NCBI RefSeq assembly: GCF_000820185.1
Contig: NZ_CDCA01000034.1
Location: forward strand, 62,001-126,000
DNA length: 64,000 bases
Origin: Aeromonas tecta
GTDB lineage: Bacteria; Pseudomonadota; Gammaproteobacteria; Enterobacterales; Aeromonadaceae
Reading direction: 5' to 3'
In this document: positions 1-9,095 of the stretch, piece by piece
Layout: every line of letters begins with the position of its first letter
Position numbering within the stretch: position 1 is the stretch's first letter
Translations under genes and position numbers: made by a program
Notes under the pieces: generated by a model
Databases searched by the model: none
What the model was told of the DNA's origin: nothing
Seen by the model: only the letters and a program-made list of their open reading frames with translations

Positions 1-1
1 C

Positions 2-391
2 CACATTGGACTGGTTGTTCCGGACCTGGCCAGTGGAGAGCGTTACTGCCGCGATGTGCTGGGGCTGACTCGCTTTTCGGCTGCGGTGCTCGATCCGCTG
101 CAAAATGTATGGGTTCAGTTTGGTTACGATGAAGCCGGCATTTGTTATGAGTTAGTCGCGCCTGCGGGAGAAAATAGCCCGGTGACCCAGGTGCTGAAGA
201 CCCGGCGCAATGTACTCAATCATCTGGCTTATCGGGTGGTCAGTCTCGTTACCAGCGCAGAGCGGTTGCGAACTCAGCGTCATCTTCCTCTCGGACCCAG
301 TCAGCCTGCAGTGGCTTTTGGAGGGGCCCATGTCCAGTTCTTTCTCAGCCCCTTGGGCCATATTGTTGAGCTGATTGAGGAGGTTGCATGA
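2..391 (+). CDS. VOC (glyoxalase/bleomycin-resistance fold) protein, 5' end cut by window
   Basis: The open frame runs in from the left edge, so the start codon lies outside the window. The first visible residues (HIGLVVPDL, then a short helix and a VLGL turn) match the first beta-alpha motif of vicinal-oxygen-chelate proteins. The C-terminal part contains a second strand set ending in LGHIVELIEE, the usual end of a VOC module. VOC proteins are metal-dependent isomerases, dioxygenases or epimerases; the substrate cannot be told. It overlaps the next gene by 4 nt (ATGA), so the two are probably translationally coupled and serve the same pathway. Confidence 0.6.
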   Translation, partial: HIGLVVPDLASGERYCRDVLGLTRFSAAVLDPLQNVWVQFGYDEAGICYELVAPAGENSPVTQVLKTRRNVLNHLAYRVVSLVTSAERLRTQRHLPLGPSQPAVAFGGAHVQFFLSPLGHIVELIEEVA

Positions 392-1731
392 CAACAACAA
401 TACATACCAGTGGTTATCTTCCCACAGACTGGGACGATCAGACTCAACTCGGTGAACAGCTGCATCGATTGTTAACCTTGCTGTTCCCACTCAATCGCAG
501 CCTGACTGGTGAGGGGGTTCGGCAAACACTGGCCTTGATTCGCCAACACTGCTTGCCTGATCTGACAATTCACGAGGTGGAAAGCGGAACCACATGCTTC
601 GACTGGACAGTGCCCGATGAGTGGAATGTAAGACAGGCTTATATCGTAGGGCCTGACGGACGCAAGGTCGTTGACCTCCAGGACAGCAACTTGCATCTGG
701 TCGGTTACTCTGAACCGGTGCGTTGTACCCTATCGCTAGCAGAATTGCAGCCATATCTGCATTCATTGCCCGAATTACCGGATGCTATCCCCTATATCAC
801 GTCTTATTACCAGCGTCGTTGGGGCTTTTGTTTACCCCATAATGTGCGGGAAGCGTTACCGGAGGGAAATTATGAGGTTGTGATCGATACCAGCTTGCAA
901 CCAGGCTCACTGACTTATGCCGAGTGGGTATTGCCAGGGGAGAGTGAGCAGGAGGTCTTGTTATCCAGCTATGTTTGCCATCCCTCCATGGCCAACAATG
1001 AGCTGTCCGGCCCAGGCGTAGGGGTGTTTTTGATGGCTTGGCTTGCCTCCTTGCCCAAGCGACGCTACAGCTACCGATTGATGCTTGTTCCAGAGACAAT
1101 TGGGGCTATAGTCTATCTCTCTCGTCATCTGGAGCATCTCAAGTCTCACACGTTGGCCGGTTTTAATCTGACCTGCATGGGGGATGAGCGGTGCTATTCA
1201 TTCCTGCCCTCCCGGCAAGGAAATACGCGGGCAGATTGCATTGGTCGCCATGTACTGGGTCATATCGCACCTGATTATATGGTGTATAGCTATCTTGACC
1301 GGGGCTCCAATGAACGCCAGCTATGTGCCCCTGGCATAGACCTGCCTGTCACCACCATGATGCGCAGCAAATACGGTTGTTATGCCGAGTATCACACCTC
1401 TTTGGATGACCTTACCCTGGTCACACCACGGGGTCTGGCGGATAGCTTCCTGGCGTTGCGACGGGCAATCGAGTGTCTGGAGTTGGATGACTGCTATGAG
1501 GCCACCGTATTGGGCGAACCCCAATTGGGGCGACGTGGCCTCTATCCTAATCTATCTACACGTGATTCCGGCGCGCAGGTGCGGGATATGATGAACTTGC
1601 TGGCGTACAGTGATGGCCATATGAGCCTGTTTGAGATTGCCGAGATCATCAATGTACCGTTTTGGCGGGTCGAGCCCTTGGCCAGAACGCTTCTCGATGC
1701 AGGGGTACTGCGCAGGTGTAGTCGCCGCTGA
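388..1731 (+). CDS. DUF4910 aminopeptidase-like protein with C-terminal winged helix
   Basis: 447 aa. The middle holds the zinc-peptidase-like signature CHPSMANNELSGPG (about residues 197-210), then DRGSNERQLC and EYHTSLDDL, which are hallmarks of the DUF4910/DUF2172 family (M28-like fold). The last 60 residues look like a winged-helix domain (SLFEIAEIINVPFWRVEPLA). The cellular substrate of the family is not established; members are common in O-antigen, flagellin-glycosylation and natural-product clusters. The metal-ligand region reads NNE where classical M28 enzymes have an Asp, which is also seen in this family, so peptidase activity is uncertain. The start overlaps the VOC gene (ATGA). 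Confidence 0.75.
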   Translation: MTTTIHTSGYLPTDWDDQTQLGEQLHRLLTLLFPLNRSLTGEGVRQTLALIRQHCLPDLTIHEVESGTTCFDWTVPDEWNVRQAYIVGPDGRKVVDLQDSNLHLVGYSEPVRCTLSLAELQPYLHSLPELPDAIPYITSYYQRRWGFCLPHNVREALPEGNYEVVIDTSLQPGSLTYAEWVLPGESEQEVLLSSYVCHPSMANNELSGPGVGVFLMAWLASLPKRRYSYRLMLVPETIGAIVYLSRHLEHLKSHTLAGFNLTCMGDERCYSFLPSRQGNTRADCIGRHVLGHIAPDYMVYSYLDRGSNERQLCAPGIDLPVTTMMRSKYGCYAEYHTSLDDLTLVTPRGLADSFLALRRAIECLELDDCYEATVLGEPQLGRRGLYPNLSTRDSGAQVRDMMNLLAYSDGHMSLFEIAEIINVPFWRVEPLARTLLDAGVLRRCSRR

Positions 1732-1762
1732 CATTAGGCACCTCGTTGCCTGATGTCGGGTG
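1730..1762 (+). terminator. hairpin after DUF4910 gene
   Basis: An inverted repeat (ATTAGGCA / TGCCTGAT) begins right at the stop codon and is followed by a G-rich stretch rather than a T run. It is likely a weak terminator or mRNA-stabilising hairpin before the separately started methyltransferase gene. Confidence 0.35.
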
Positions 1763-1831
1763 TAAGTCCAGAGATGATTCAATCAATCAACCTTGTTCCA
1801 TCAACCCTAGTCATATATGTAGGAGAGGGTC

Positions 1832-2947
1832 ATGAGATGTCCATATTGTCACGGTGATAACACATTGGTTTTTCTTGAGCGCAAGATGCCAACCGTTTTA
1901 TCCGCATACTCTGGTGAATTCCCGGTCAAGGTTGCGGAGCTGCAGGTCAGTGCTTGCAAGGATTGTTTGGTGGGGTTTGCATCCAAGAAATTGTCATCGG
2001 AAGAGTTAACGGAAATATATGACAACTATCTATATATTTCCCCGCTGAGCAATATTGGCACCTCTAAGTATGACGGCATGATTGATGCCATCACAAGCCA
2101 TTTCGACAAAGATGAAAGAATACTAGAGATTGGCTGTTCAGAAGGCTATTTGCTGAAAAAGCTTGGCGAGATCGGTTTCTCCAATGTAACAGGGATTGAG
2201 CCTGGTCCCCAAGCAGACACTGCAAAGGGGTTGGGGTTAAACGTCATAAAAGGTTACTTTAATGTAAGTCATGTTCAGGACAAGGTAGATGGCTATTATT
2301 TGATGCATGTGTTTGAGCATTTTGAAGACCCCTTCTTTATCTTTAGATTAATGTCTGAAACATTGAACGATACCGGAAGAATTGTCATTGAGGTCCCAGA
2401 TTTTGGTGGTTTCCATGTGCAACATCTCTTCTACTATAACATTTACTTTATGCAAATTTTGGCTCGTGACAATAACCTTAAAATAATATATCACTGTGTT
2501 GAAAATGACAGTTTAAGGGTTGTCTTTGTTAAGACCGAAAATACACGCTATAACGAAATTGATGTGATCTTTGAGAAAGAAAGTTATATCGATAATCTCG
2601 CGATATTCAAACAGCGGTGTGATGCCTCTCGCAAGAGAGTCAATAATTTCCTTAGAAAGGCAGGCAGTGTCGTTTGGTGGGGGGCAGGTTCTGCGTCCGT
2701 TATTTTGTTGAATGGAGTTGATAAAGAGGTTTTGGATAGTACCAGTATCATCATTGTAGATGGTGATAAGAACAAAGCAGATCGCACTATGCCTGGTGTG
2801 AATCTCAAAGTGAGTTATTTTGAAGGGATTCGTAATAGGCATGTCAGTAATCTGGTTATTGCGTCAAGTTTCTACAAGGAAATATTTGAAACAATGAAGA
2901 CTCACGGCATCACATATGATCATGTCGAGGTGTTTAGTGATGCCTGA
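1832..2947 (+). CDS. SAM-dependent methyltransferase with N-terminal zinc ribbon
   Basis: 371 aa. The N-terminus has two Cys pairs (CPYC near residue 3 and CKDC near residue 43), a putative zinc-binding module. A class I SAM motif follows (RILEIGCSEGYLL, about residue 95), then a methyltransferase core and a C-terminal Rossmann-like segment (VVWWGAGSASVILLNG), the layout of sugar C-methyltransferases with a C-terminal methyltransf_14-like domain. Base composition is visibly AT-richer than the genes to the right, consistent with horizontal acquisition of a glycan or secondary-metabolite cassette. RBS: AGGAGAG, 7 nt before the ATG. The exact acceptor is unknown. Confidence 0.75.
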   Translation: MRCPYCHGDNTLVFLERKMPTVLSAYSGEFPVKVAELQVSACKDCLVGFASKKLSSEELTEIYDNYLYISPLSNIGTSKYDGMIDAITSHFDKDERILEIGCSEGYLLKKLGEIGFSNVTGIEPGPQADTAKGLGLNVIKGYFNVSHVQDKVDGYYLMHVFEHFEDPFFIFRLMSETLNDTGRIVIEVPDFGGFHVQHLFYYNIYFMQILARDNNLKIIYHCVENDSLRVVFVKTENTRYNEIDVIFEKESYIDNLAIFKQRCDASRKRVNNFLRKAGSVVWWGAGSASVILLNGVDKEVLDSTSIIIVDGDKNKADRTMPGVNLKVSYFEGIRNRHVSNLVIASSFYKEIFETMKTHGITYDHVEVFSDA

Positions 2948-3032
2948 TTTAAAACATAAGAGTGGCGAGAATCGTCAGGGTGAAGTTCAGTAAATCATTT
3001 TTATTTTACTGATAGGCAATTTAAATCTGTAT

Positions 3033-3069
3033 GAAATAAATGGCGGGATAGATCCCGCCATTTATTTCA
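3033..3069. terminator. bidirectional terminator between methyltransferase gene and malZ
   Basis: A near-perfect 16-bp stem (GAAATAAATGGCGGGA and its complement) with a 5-nt loop and A/T-rich arms on both sides sits between the convergent methyltransferase and malZ genes, so it can terminate both. It marks the right border of the low-GC cassette. Confidence 0.8.
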
Positions 3070-3084
3070 TGGTCTCTGGCTTGG

Positions 3085-4914
3085 TTAGCTCGACAGCAGC
3101 ACCCTGGCCGAGTTGGCCGGGACCGTGAGCTGCAACTGACCCTGCACCACCTCGAACTTGTCGCCGTTGAAGGCGTCGGTGAAGCGGTTGGCGGGGCTGG
3201 CGGTCTGCCACAGCGGCAGGCTGATGGTGCGCGGCTCGGTGGGGTGGCGGTTGCAGGCCACCACCACCTGATCGCTTTGCAGGGTGCGGGCAAACACGTA
3301 GCTGTGAGGGCCGGCGTAGAGGGTCTGGATGTCCCCCCGGCGCAGGGCGGGCCGCTGTTTGCGTAGCTGGATCAGGCGGCGGTAGTGATCGTGCAGCACG
3401 TGATCCCAGTCGGTGCTGTCCCAGGGGAAGCAACGGCGGCAGTCCGGATCGTTGCCACCCGAGAGGCCCACCTCGTCGCCGTAGTAGATGGACGGCACGC
3501 CGATGTAGGTGATGAGCAGCGTCGCGGCCAAGGCCATGCGCTGCTTGTCTTCCCCCAGCAGGTGCAGGAAGCGGGCGGTGTCGTGGCTGTCCAGCAGGTT
3601 GAACTGGGCCAGCTGGTTCTTGAACGGGATATGGGCGCGCGCCAGCTTGAGCCAGCTGTCGAGCTCTTCGGCGCTGATCTTGATGGGGTGGTAGGCGATG
3701 TCCTGCCCCGCCAGGAAGGCGCGGATGGGGTGGGCGAAACCGTAGTAGTTCATGGCGCCGTCCTCCTGATCCCCCTGCAGCCATTGGCTCGCCTCGAAGA
3801 AGTGTTCCCCCAGCACATAGGCGTCCGGGTTCTCCTGCTTCACCGCGCCGCGAATGGCGCGCACATGGCCGCTGTTGCCGATGGCCGAGCCGCGCTCTCC
3901 CAGCATGTGGATGACATCGAAGCGCCAGCCATCGATCTGGTAAGGAGAACGCATCCAATAGCGCAGGATGGCGTTATCGGCACGATAAACAGCGTCTTGC
4001 ACCTGCTCGCTGGAGAAATCCAGTTTGGGCAAGCTGCGAATACCCTTCCAGCTGACATAATCCCCTTCTGCATCGAAGGTGTAGAAGCTGCGCCAGGGGG
4101 AGTCCGGATTCTGCTGGGCGCCGAGTGGCGGGCAGAACCAGGGGTGCTCGGTGGAGGTGTGGTTGACCACGGCGTCCAGGATGATCCTCATGCCGCGCTG
4201 GTGCAGGTTGCGGGTCAGCTCGGCGAACTGTGCGTTGGTGCCGAGGTGCGCATCCACCTTGAAATAGTCCTGGGTGTCGTATTTGTGGTTGCTCGGCGAG
4301 TCGAAGATGGGGTTGAGGTAGAGCGCCGTGATGCCCAGAGACTGCAGGTAGTGCAGCTTGGCATCGATCCCCGCCAGATCGCCGCCGTAGAATTCGCAGG
4401 CGGCGTGACCCTCCTCGTGGCGGCTGACCGGCTCGCCCCAGCGCTTGCTGATGACGGCCTTGCCCCGGTACTCGTATTCGTGGTGTTGCACGCTGAGGGA
4501 GGGATCGCCGTTGCAGAAGCGGTCGGGGAAGATCTGGTAGAACACCTGATCCTGCACCCAGGTCGGCGGCTGATGCAGGCTGTTGAAGCGAAAATGCTGC
4601 TCGCGCGGCGGTATGGTGGCGCTGACGCCGGCGCCGTGCAGCCACCACTGCTGCTCGTCGGTGAGGCACTTGAAGCAGTAGAGATGGATGTCCTGGCCTT
4701 TGGCGAGCGGCAGTTCGACTTGCCACACCTGCAACCTGTCCCGGGTCGAGACCGGGCGCATGGCTAGCAGATATTCCTCGTTGTCCGGCTCATGGCGCAG
4801 CCACACCGCGCGGATCGGGGCGTCCAGCTCGCTGAACAGGGTGAGCAACAGGGTGTCGGCACTCTCTTTGAACCAGGGTGCCACCTGGGGGTGAAACAGG
4901 AAAGGATGCGTCAT
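3085..4914 (-). CDS. malZ: maltodextrin glucosidase MalZ (GH13)
   Basis: 609 aa, the usual MalZ length. An N-terminal carbohydrate-binding-like domain (about 1-115) precedes a GH13 barrel starting at VFYQIFPDRF. Catalytic residues are visible: nucleophile Asp333 in GWRFD, acid/base Glu370 in LGEHFFE, and Asp445 in DSHDTARF; LDAVVNHTS is conserved region I. It is a cytoplasmic enzyme releasing glucose from the reducing end of maltodextrins. No other mal genes are nearby. The ATG lacks a clear Shine-Dalgarno; the bases just upstream are the diverged copy of the neighbouring HDOD gene's 3' end. Confidence 0.93.
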   Translation of the reverse strand: MTHPFLFHPQVAPWFKESADTLLLTLFSELDAPIRAVWLRHEPDNEEYLLAMRPVSTRDRLQVWQVELPLAKGQDIHLYCFKCLTDEQQWWLHGAGVSATIPPREQHFRFNSLHQPPTWVQDQVFYQIFPDRFCNGDPSLSVQHHEYEYRGKAVISKRWGEPVSRHEEGHAACEFYGGDLAGIDAKLHYLQSLGITALYLNPIFDSPSNHKYDTQDYFKVDAHLGTNAQFAELTRNLHQRGMRIILDAVVNHTSTEHPWFCPPLGAQQNPDSPWRSFYTFDAEGDYVSWKGIRSLPKLDFSSEQVQDAVYRADNAILRYWMRSPYQIDGWRFDVIHMLGERGSAIGNSGHVRAIRGAVKQENPDAYVLGEHFFEASQWLQGDQEDGAMNYYGFAHPIRAFLAGQDIAYHPIKISAEELDSWLKLARAHIPFKNQLAQFNLLDSHDTARFLHLLGEDKQRMALAATLLITYIGVPSIYYGDEVGLSGGNDPDCRRCFPWDSTDWDHVLHDHYRRLIQLRKQRPALRRGDIQTLYAGPHSYVFARTLQSDQVVVACNRHPTEPRTISLPLWQTASPANRFTDAFNGDKFEVVQGQLQLTVPANSARVLLSS

Positions 4915-4916
4915 CT

Positions 4917-4947
4917 TGTCTACTGCGTCAGAGGGTCGGCGAGGGCC
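4917..4947 (-). repeat. diverged duplicate of the HDOD gene 3' end
   Basis: This segment matches 5027-5057, the last codons of the HDOD gene, at 27 of 31 positions counted by eye, at a distance of 110 bp. Read on the minus strand it gives ALADPLTQ-stop against the genuine ALADLLTQ-stop, in the same frame and with an identical TAG. The copy ends 2-3 nt before the malZ start codon. Confidence 0.75.
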
Positions 4948-5029
4948 GTATTACCCGGTTCATTTACGGGTGTACCGGGCGACCAGCATGAGCCGGGCCG
5001 TGGCCCGCTCTGGTCGCTCGGCCACGTGT

Positions 5030-5878
5030 CTACTGGGTCAGCAGGTCGGCGAGGGCATTGCCCTGCTCGTGCAGCTGTTCGAGCTGACCCGCCAGGGTAG
5101 CAGGATCCAGCCCGAGCTCATCGGCCAGCGGCTTGGGGAAGCGCGCTATGATGGCCTGGGCCGGCACCCCGGCATGCCAGGCGAAGGAGACGAACACGGC
5201 GAGCCGGATCAGCACCGCCTCCTTGCTGACTGGCTGATAGGAGAGCGGGTCCAGCTGCTGGGCGATGGCGTCGACGAAGGCTTCCGACAGGTTCCAGCGC
5301 CGCGCCAGCTCGGCGCCGAGCTGGGCATAGTCATAGCCCAGCATCTCCCGCTGCGCCTCGACCCGGCTGCTGCCATTCTCGATGGCCAGGTTGATGAGCT
5401 CGGCCTCTGTCGGCAAGGTGCTCTGGATCAGCAGTTCGCCGATGTTGTGGATGAGGGCGCAGGTGAAGGCGGTCTCCGCATCCAGAGCCTTGGTCTGCTG
5501 GGCCAGGGTGCGGGCTATGGTGGCGATCTGGAAGGTCTGGGTCCAGAAGCGGTTCTTGTCGAAGCTGGGGGGAGCCTTGAAGCTGCTGATGATGCCGGAG
5601 GCGACCACCACGGAGCGCAGCCGGTTGAAACCGAGCCGGATCACCGCCTGTTCGATGGAGGTGACCTCGTTGCCCCGCCGCAGGGCGGCCGAGTTGGCCA
5701 TCCGCAGCACCTTGACGCTGATGACCTGATCCATGGCGATCTTGGCCGCTATCTCGTCGATGCGGGCATTCTCGTCACTGAAACTCTGCATCAGCTCGTG
5801 CAGTAGCTGCGGGATTGTGGGCAGTTGCTTGATCTGGTCAAACAGGCGATCCATCGACATGGCTGAGGCAGCCTCCAT
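5030..5878 (-). CDS. HDOD-domain protein
   Basis: About 282 aa from the ATG at 5878; a GTG at 5905 and an ATG at 5860 are alternatives, none with a strong RBS. The protein is a single HDOD domain (LPTIPQLLHELMQSF, VLRMANSAA, IEQAVIRLGFNRLRSVV, ALIHNIGELLI). HDOD proteins are degenerate HD-type modules used in signalling; the canonical HD metal pair is absent here (HN instead of HD in IHNIG). No partner output domain is fused. Its 3' end is duplicated 110 bp downstream. Confidence 0.85.
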   Translation of the reverse strand: MEAASAMSMDRLFDQIKQLPTIPQLLHELMQSFSDENARIDEIAAKIAMDQVISVKVLRMANSAALRRGNEVTSIEQAVIRLGFNRLRSVVVASGIISSFKAPPSFDKNRFWTQTFQIATIARTLAQQTKALDAETAFTCALIHNIGELLIQSTLPTEAELINLAIENGSSRVEAQREMLGYDYAQLGAELARRWNLSEAFVDAIAQQLDPLSYQPVSKEAVLIRLAVFVSFAWHAGVPAQAIIARFPKPLADELGLDPATLAGQLEQLHEQGNALADLLTQ

Positions 5879-5958
5879 TGCGAACAGTGCCTCATATTGT
5901 GCCACAGCCTGACCACTTGTTCCTGTATGGACTCTGGTTTCGTGAGCCCTGGAGCCTA

Positions 5959-6378
5959 CTAGAACACCCAGTCCCGCAGCTGGTATTCCAAACGATGCCG
6001 CTTTCCTTCCAAAATCAGCGTCTTCGGAGTCCCGCTCAGGGTGGCGCCTTCGGTCAGGGTGGCGAGCACCGCCTGCTCTATCTGATCGAGTTGCGGCTGG
6101 CAGGCCATGGCCGTGCTGCCGAGGCTGGTGACCCAGAATCTGTCGTGCTTGAGGTGGCCCTGGCCGAAGTAGCGGTTGCAGCCGGCGATGCCGTTGACGG
6201 TGAAGTGCTCGCCAATTTCGATATCGGGTGGATTGCTGCGGTTGCCGGGGACGGGCTGACCATCCAGTTTGCTGAGCACCCAGTGGTGGTGCTGCAAGTC
6301 TTGCTGGACGAAGACAGGAGTACTGCTGCAGGCGCTGAGCAGGAGCAAGGCGAGCAGCAGTAGCAGAAATCTGGGCAT
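5959..6378 (-). CDS. META-domain lipoprotein (HslJ-like)
   Basis: 139 aa from the ATG at 6378, chosen because GGAG lies about 8 nt upstream and it gives a clean lipoprotein signal (MPRFLLLLLALLLLSAC, lipobox LLSAC). The mature part has the META signature: HWVLSKLDG, then FTVNGIAGCNRYFG and STAMACQPQ. META/HslJ proteins are small outer-membrane or periplasmic lipoproteins linked to stress and novobiocin tolerance in E. coli; the biochemical function is unknown. An upstream in-frame start at 6411 would bury the signal peptide. Confidence 0.85.
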   Translation of the reverse strand: MPRFLLLLLALLLLSACSSTPVFVQQDLQHHHWVLSKLDGQPVPGNRSNPPDIEIGEHFTVNGIAGCNRYFGQGHLKHDRFWVTSLGSTAMACQPQLDQIEQAVLATLTEGATLSGTPKTLILEGKRHRLEYQLRDWVF

Positions 6379-6561
6379 TGAAGGGGCTCCGGTGATGGGA
6401 GCGACAAGCATACCCCCGGCGGCGCCTGCGGGGCAGGGCAGTGGCGGGGGATCCCGTCTGCTTCTGTCGCCCTCATGGCCCGGGGGGTGTCGGTAAATGG
6501 CAACACTCGGCCAGATTGAGCCTCACTGCTGGCGCAAGAGGCTCAGTCCGGGGCTGATGTG

Positions 6562-7923
6562 TCAGCTATTGAACAGCCGATCGGCATAACGGGCAAGGCC
6601 CGAGGCCACCGAGCCGAAGTCATCGCCGCCTTCCAGCGGAATGGTCGGCAACTTCTGGCGAATGTAGGCGGCAATCAGCGGCGACTTGGCGCTACCGCCG
6701 GTGACGAAGATCCGATCCGGTTGTACCCCGGCCGCGGCGATGGCCTGATCCATCAGCTCGCCGATCTTCTCCAGCAGCGGCGCCGAGGCGGATGCCAGTT
6801 GCGCGCGGCTGAGCTCCGCCTCCAGCCCCTTCTCCAGTTCACTCAGAGTCTGGTGATTGAGCTCATGGTCGGAGAGCGCGATCTTGCCCTGCTCGGCGCG
6901 CCACACCAGCTGGTGGCTTAACTTGTGGGCCCGCAGGCTGGCGAGGCGAGCTAGCTTGCTGCCAGGCTGGCTGTCGAGTTGCAGATCCTGCAGCTGACGG
7001 GCGGTATCCAGGCTGTAGAAACGGCTCTGGGCGCTGACGTCGTTGATGGCGGCTGCGTCCCAGAACAGCGGGTGGGGCAGCGGCTTGCCGGTCTTGAGGG
7101 TCTCGTGCATGCCGAGCAGCGGCATCATGCCCTCCACCGTCAGGCGGATATCGAAGTCGTTACCGCCGACCCGCTGGCCGCTGTGACCGAGCAGATCGCC
7201 GCTGCGATCCAGCCGCTCGCGGTGGCTCGGGCCCATGCGCAGCATGGAGCAGTCGGTGGTGCCGCCGCCGATATCCACCACCAGCACCACCGCATCCTCG
7301 TGCAGGCGTGCCTCGAACTCGAAACCGGCCGCCACCGGCTCATACAGAAACTCCACCTGCTCGAAGCCGGCGAGGCGCGCCGCCTCGGTCAGGATGGCGA
7401 TGGCCTGGCGGTTGCTCTCTTCCCCGGCCAGCCCCTGGAAGTTGACCGGGCGGCCGATGACGGCGCGGCGCACCGGCTCGCCGAGCTGTTGCTCCGCCTC
7501 ACGGCGCACGTGCAGCATCATGGCGCAGACGATGTCTTCGAACAGGGCGATCTGGGGAGCCTTGAGGCCATAGGCGCCGAGGAAGGATTTTGGCGACTTG
7601 ATGTAGTAACCGTCGTCCGGCTCTTCCAGATAGCGCTCAAGCGCCGCGCCGCCGAAGCTGAGTTCGTCGATCAGCCCCTCTTCGCGCATCTGGCGGCGTA
7701 CCGCCTGGGCACGGGTCACCACAGGGCCGCGCAGCTTGAGGTATTCGGTCTGCTGGGCAGGGGCCAGCCCTTCGGCCAAGAGGCCGGCGATGGCATCTCG
7801 GTGGGGAGCGTGCAGGGTGGAGGGCAGATAGTGGGAGCCGCACAGGGTCAGCAGCCGGGGGCTGCCTTGTTCCATCACGGCAACGGCACAGTTGGAGGTA
7901 CCGTAATCAAATCCGATAAACAT
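6562..7923 (-). CDS. yegD: Hsp70-family protein YegD
   Basis: 453 aa with an actin/Hsp70-type ATPase fold: phosphate-1 FIGFDYGTSNCAVAV at the N-terminus, phosphate-2 VVDIGGGTTDCSML (about residue 218) and an adenosine motif FVTGGSAKSPLI near the C-terminus. It lacks the substrate-binding and lid domains of DnaK, as is normal for YegD, so peptide-chaperone activity is doubtful. Isolated gene, no obvious operon partner; the client is unknown. Confidence 0.9.
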   Translation of the reverse strand: MFIGFDYGTSNCAVAVMEQGSPRLLTLCGSHYLPSTLHAPHRDAIAGLLAEGLAPAQQTEYLKLRGPVVTRAQAVRRQMREEGLIDELSFGGAALERYLEEPDDGYYIKSPKSFLGAYGLKAPQIALFEDIVCAMMLHVRREAEQQLGEPVRRAVIGRPVNFQGLAGEESNRQAIAILTEAARLAGFEQVEFLYEPVAAGFEFEARLHEDAVVLVVDIGGGTTDCSMLRMGPSHRERLDRSGDLLGHSGQRVGGNDFDIRLTVEGMMPLLGMHETLKTGKPLPHPLFWDAAAINDVSAQSRFYSLDTARQLQDLQLDSQPGSKLARLASLRAHKLSHQLVWRAEQGKIALSDHELNHQTLSELEKGLEAELSRAQLASASAPLLEKIGELMDQAIAAAGVQPDRIFVTGGSAKSPLIAAYIRQKLPTIPLEGGDDFGSVASGLARYADRLFNS

Positions 7924-8028
7924 GGGCAGCCAGACTCCTGAGCAAAAAAGGGCTGGTAGCCTACCCGATGGCGCCGGGTCTCACAACCCGGCGCCACGTT
8001 TATTGCTGCCGTGGCGGCCGAGTGGGGA

Positions 8029-9018
8029 TCACTCTACTTCGTTGTCGCTGCGGCCCTGCTGCTCGATGGCCTTGATATTGCTCAACGTCGTGTCGGCGAT
8101 GGCGTGCAGCGCTTCGCGGGTCAGGAAGGCCTGGTGACCGGTGAACAGCACGTTGTGGCAGGCGGAGAGGCGGCGGAACACATCATCGGTGATCACCTCG
8201 TTGGACTTGTCCTCGAAGAAGAGATCTTCCTCCTCCTCGTACACGTCCAGCCCCAGCGCGCCGATGCGGGAGGTTTTGAGCGCCTCTATGGCGGCGTTGG
8301 AGTCGAGCAGGCCACCCCGGCTGGTGTTGATGATCATCACCCCGTCCTTCATCTTGGCGAAGGCTTCCTTGTTCAGCAGGTGGTAGTTCTCCTTGAACAG
8401 CGGGCAGTGCAGGCTGATGACGTCGGACTGGCGGAACAGGGTGTCGAGATCCACGTACTCGGCGCCGAGATCCAGCGCCGCCTGGTTCGGATAGGGATCG
8501 CTCACCAGCAGCCGCATGCCAAAGCCCTTGAGGATGCGCAGGGTGGCGATGCCGATCTTGCCGGTGCCGACGATGCCGGCGGTGCGGCCGTGCATGTTGA
8601 AGCCGACCAGCCCTTCCAGCGAGAAGTTGGCATCGCGGGTGCGCTGATAGGCCTTATGGATGCGGCGGTTGAGGGTCATCATCAGGCCGACCGCGTGCTC
8701 GGCTACCGCCTCAGGGGAGTAGGCTGGCACCCGCACCACTTTCAGCCCCAGCTCCTTGGCGGCGACCAGATCCACGTTGTTGTAACCGGCGCAGCGCAGG
8801 GCGATCACCTTGGTGCCGTTGGCGGCCAGCTCGGTCAGTACCTCACGGTCGGCATCGTCGTTGACGAACAGGCAGACCACGGGGAACTGGTGGGCGAGAC
8901 GGGCGGTCTTGGCTTCCAGCCGCACGTCGAAGAACTCCAGCTCGAAGCCATACTGGCTGTTGGCCTGATTGAAGTGTTCCTTGTCATAACTCTTGGTACT
9001 GAACACGGCGACTTTCAT
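8029..9018 (-). CDS. ldhA: fermentative D-lactate dehydrogenase
   Basis: 329 aa, the usual LdhA length. It has the D-2-hydroxyacid dehydrogenase layout: substrate domain with RCAGYNNVDL, NAD-binding GTGKIG (about residue 151), and the catalytic Arg/Glu/His set in NTSRGGLLDS, LGLDVYEEE and FTGHQAFLT. It reduces pyruvate to D-lactate with NADH under anaerobic, acidic conditions in the cytoplasm. Start ATGAAAGTCGC is preceded by GGAGAGCG. Confidence 0.93.
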   Translation of the reverse strand: MKVAVFSTKSYDKEHFNQANSQYGFELEFFDVRLEAKTARLAHQFPVVCLFVNDDADREVLTELAANGTKVIALRCAGYNNVDLVAAKELGLKVVRVPAYSPEAVAEHAVGLMMTLNRRIHKAYQRTRDANFSLEGLVGFNMHGRTAGIVGTGKIGIATLRILKGFGMRLLVSDPYPNQAALDLGAEYVDLDTLFRQSDVISLHCPLFKENYHLLNKEAFAKMKDGVMIINTSRGGLLDSNAAIEALKTSRIGALGLDVYEEEEDLFFEDKSNEVITDDVFRRLSACHNVLFTGHQAFLTREALHAIADTTLSNIKAIEQQGRSDNEVE

Positions 9019-9095
9019 GGTGCGCTCTCCGCAGATTTCGATGTGGTTAAATTACAACAACCGCTGGCCTTCATCACGGGATAAATTGTGGGGAT

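Noticed and set aside
3385-4767. Long plus-strand frame opposite malZ
   Set aside because: Low-complexity, high-GC shadow frame antisense to an enzyme with complete active-site motifs.
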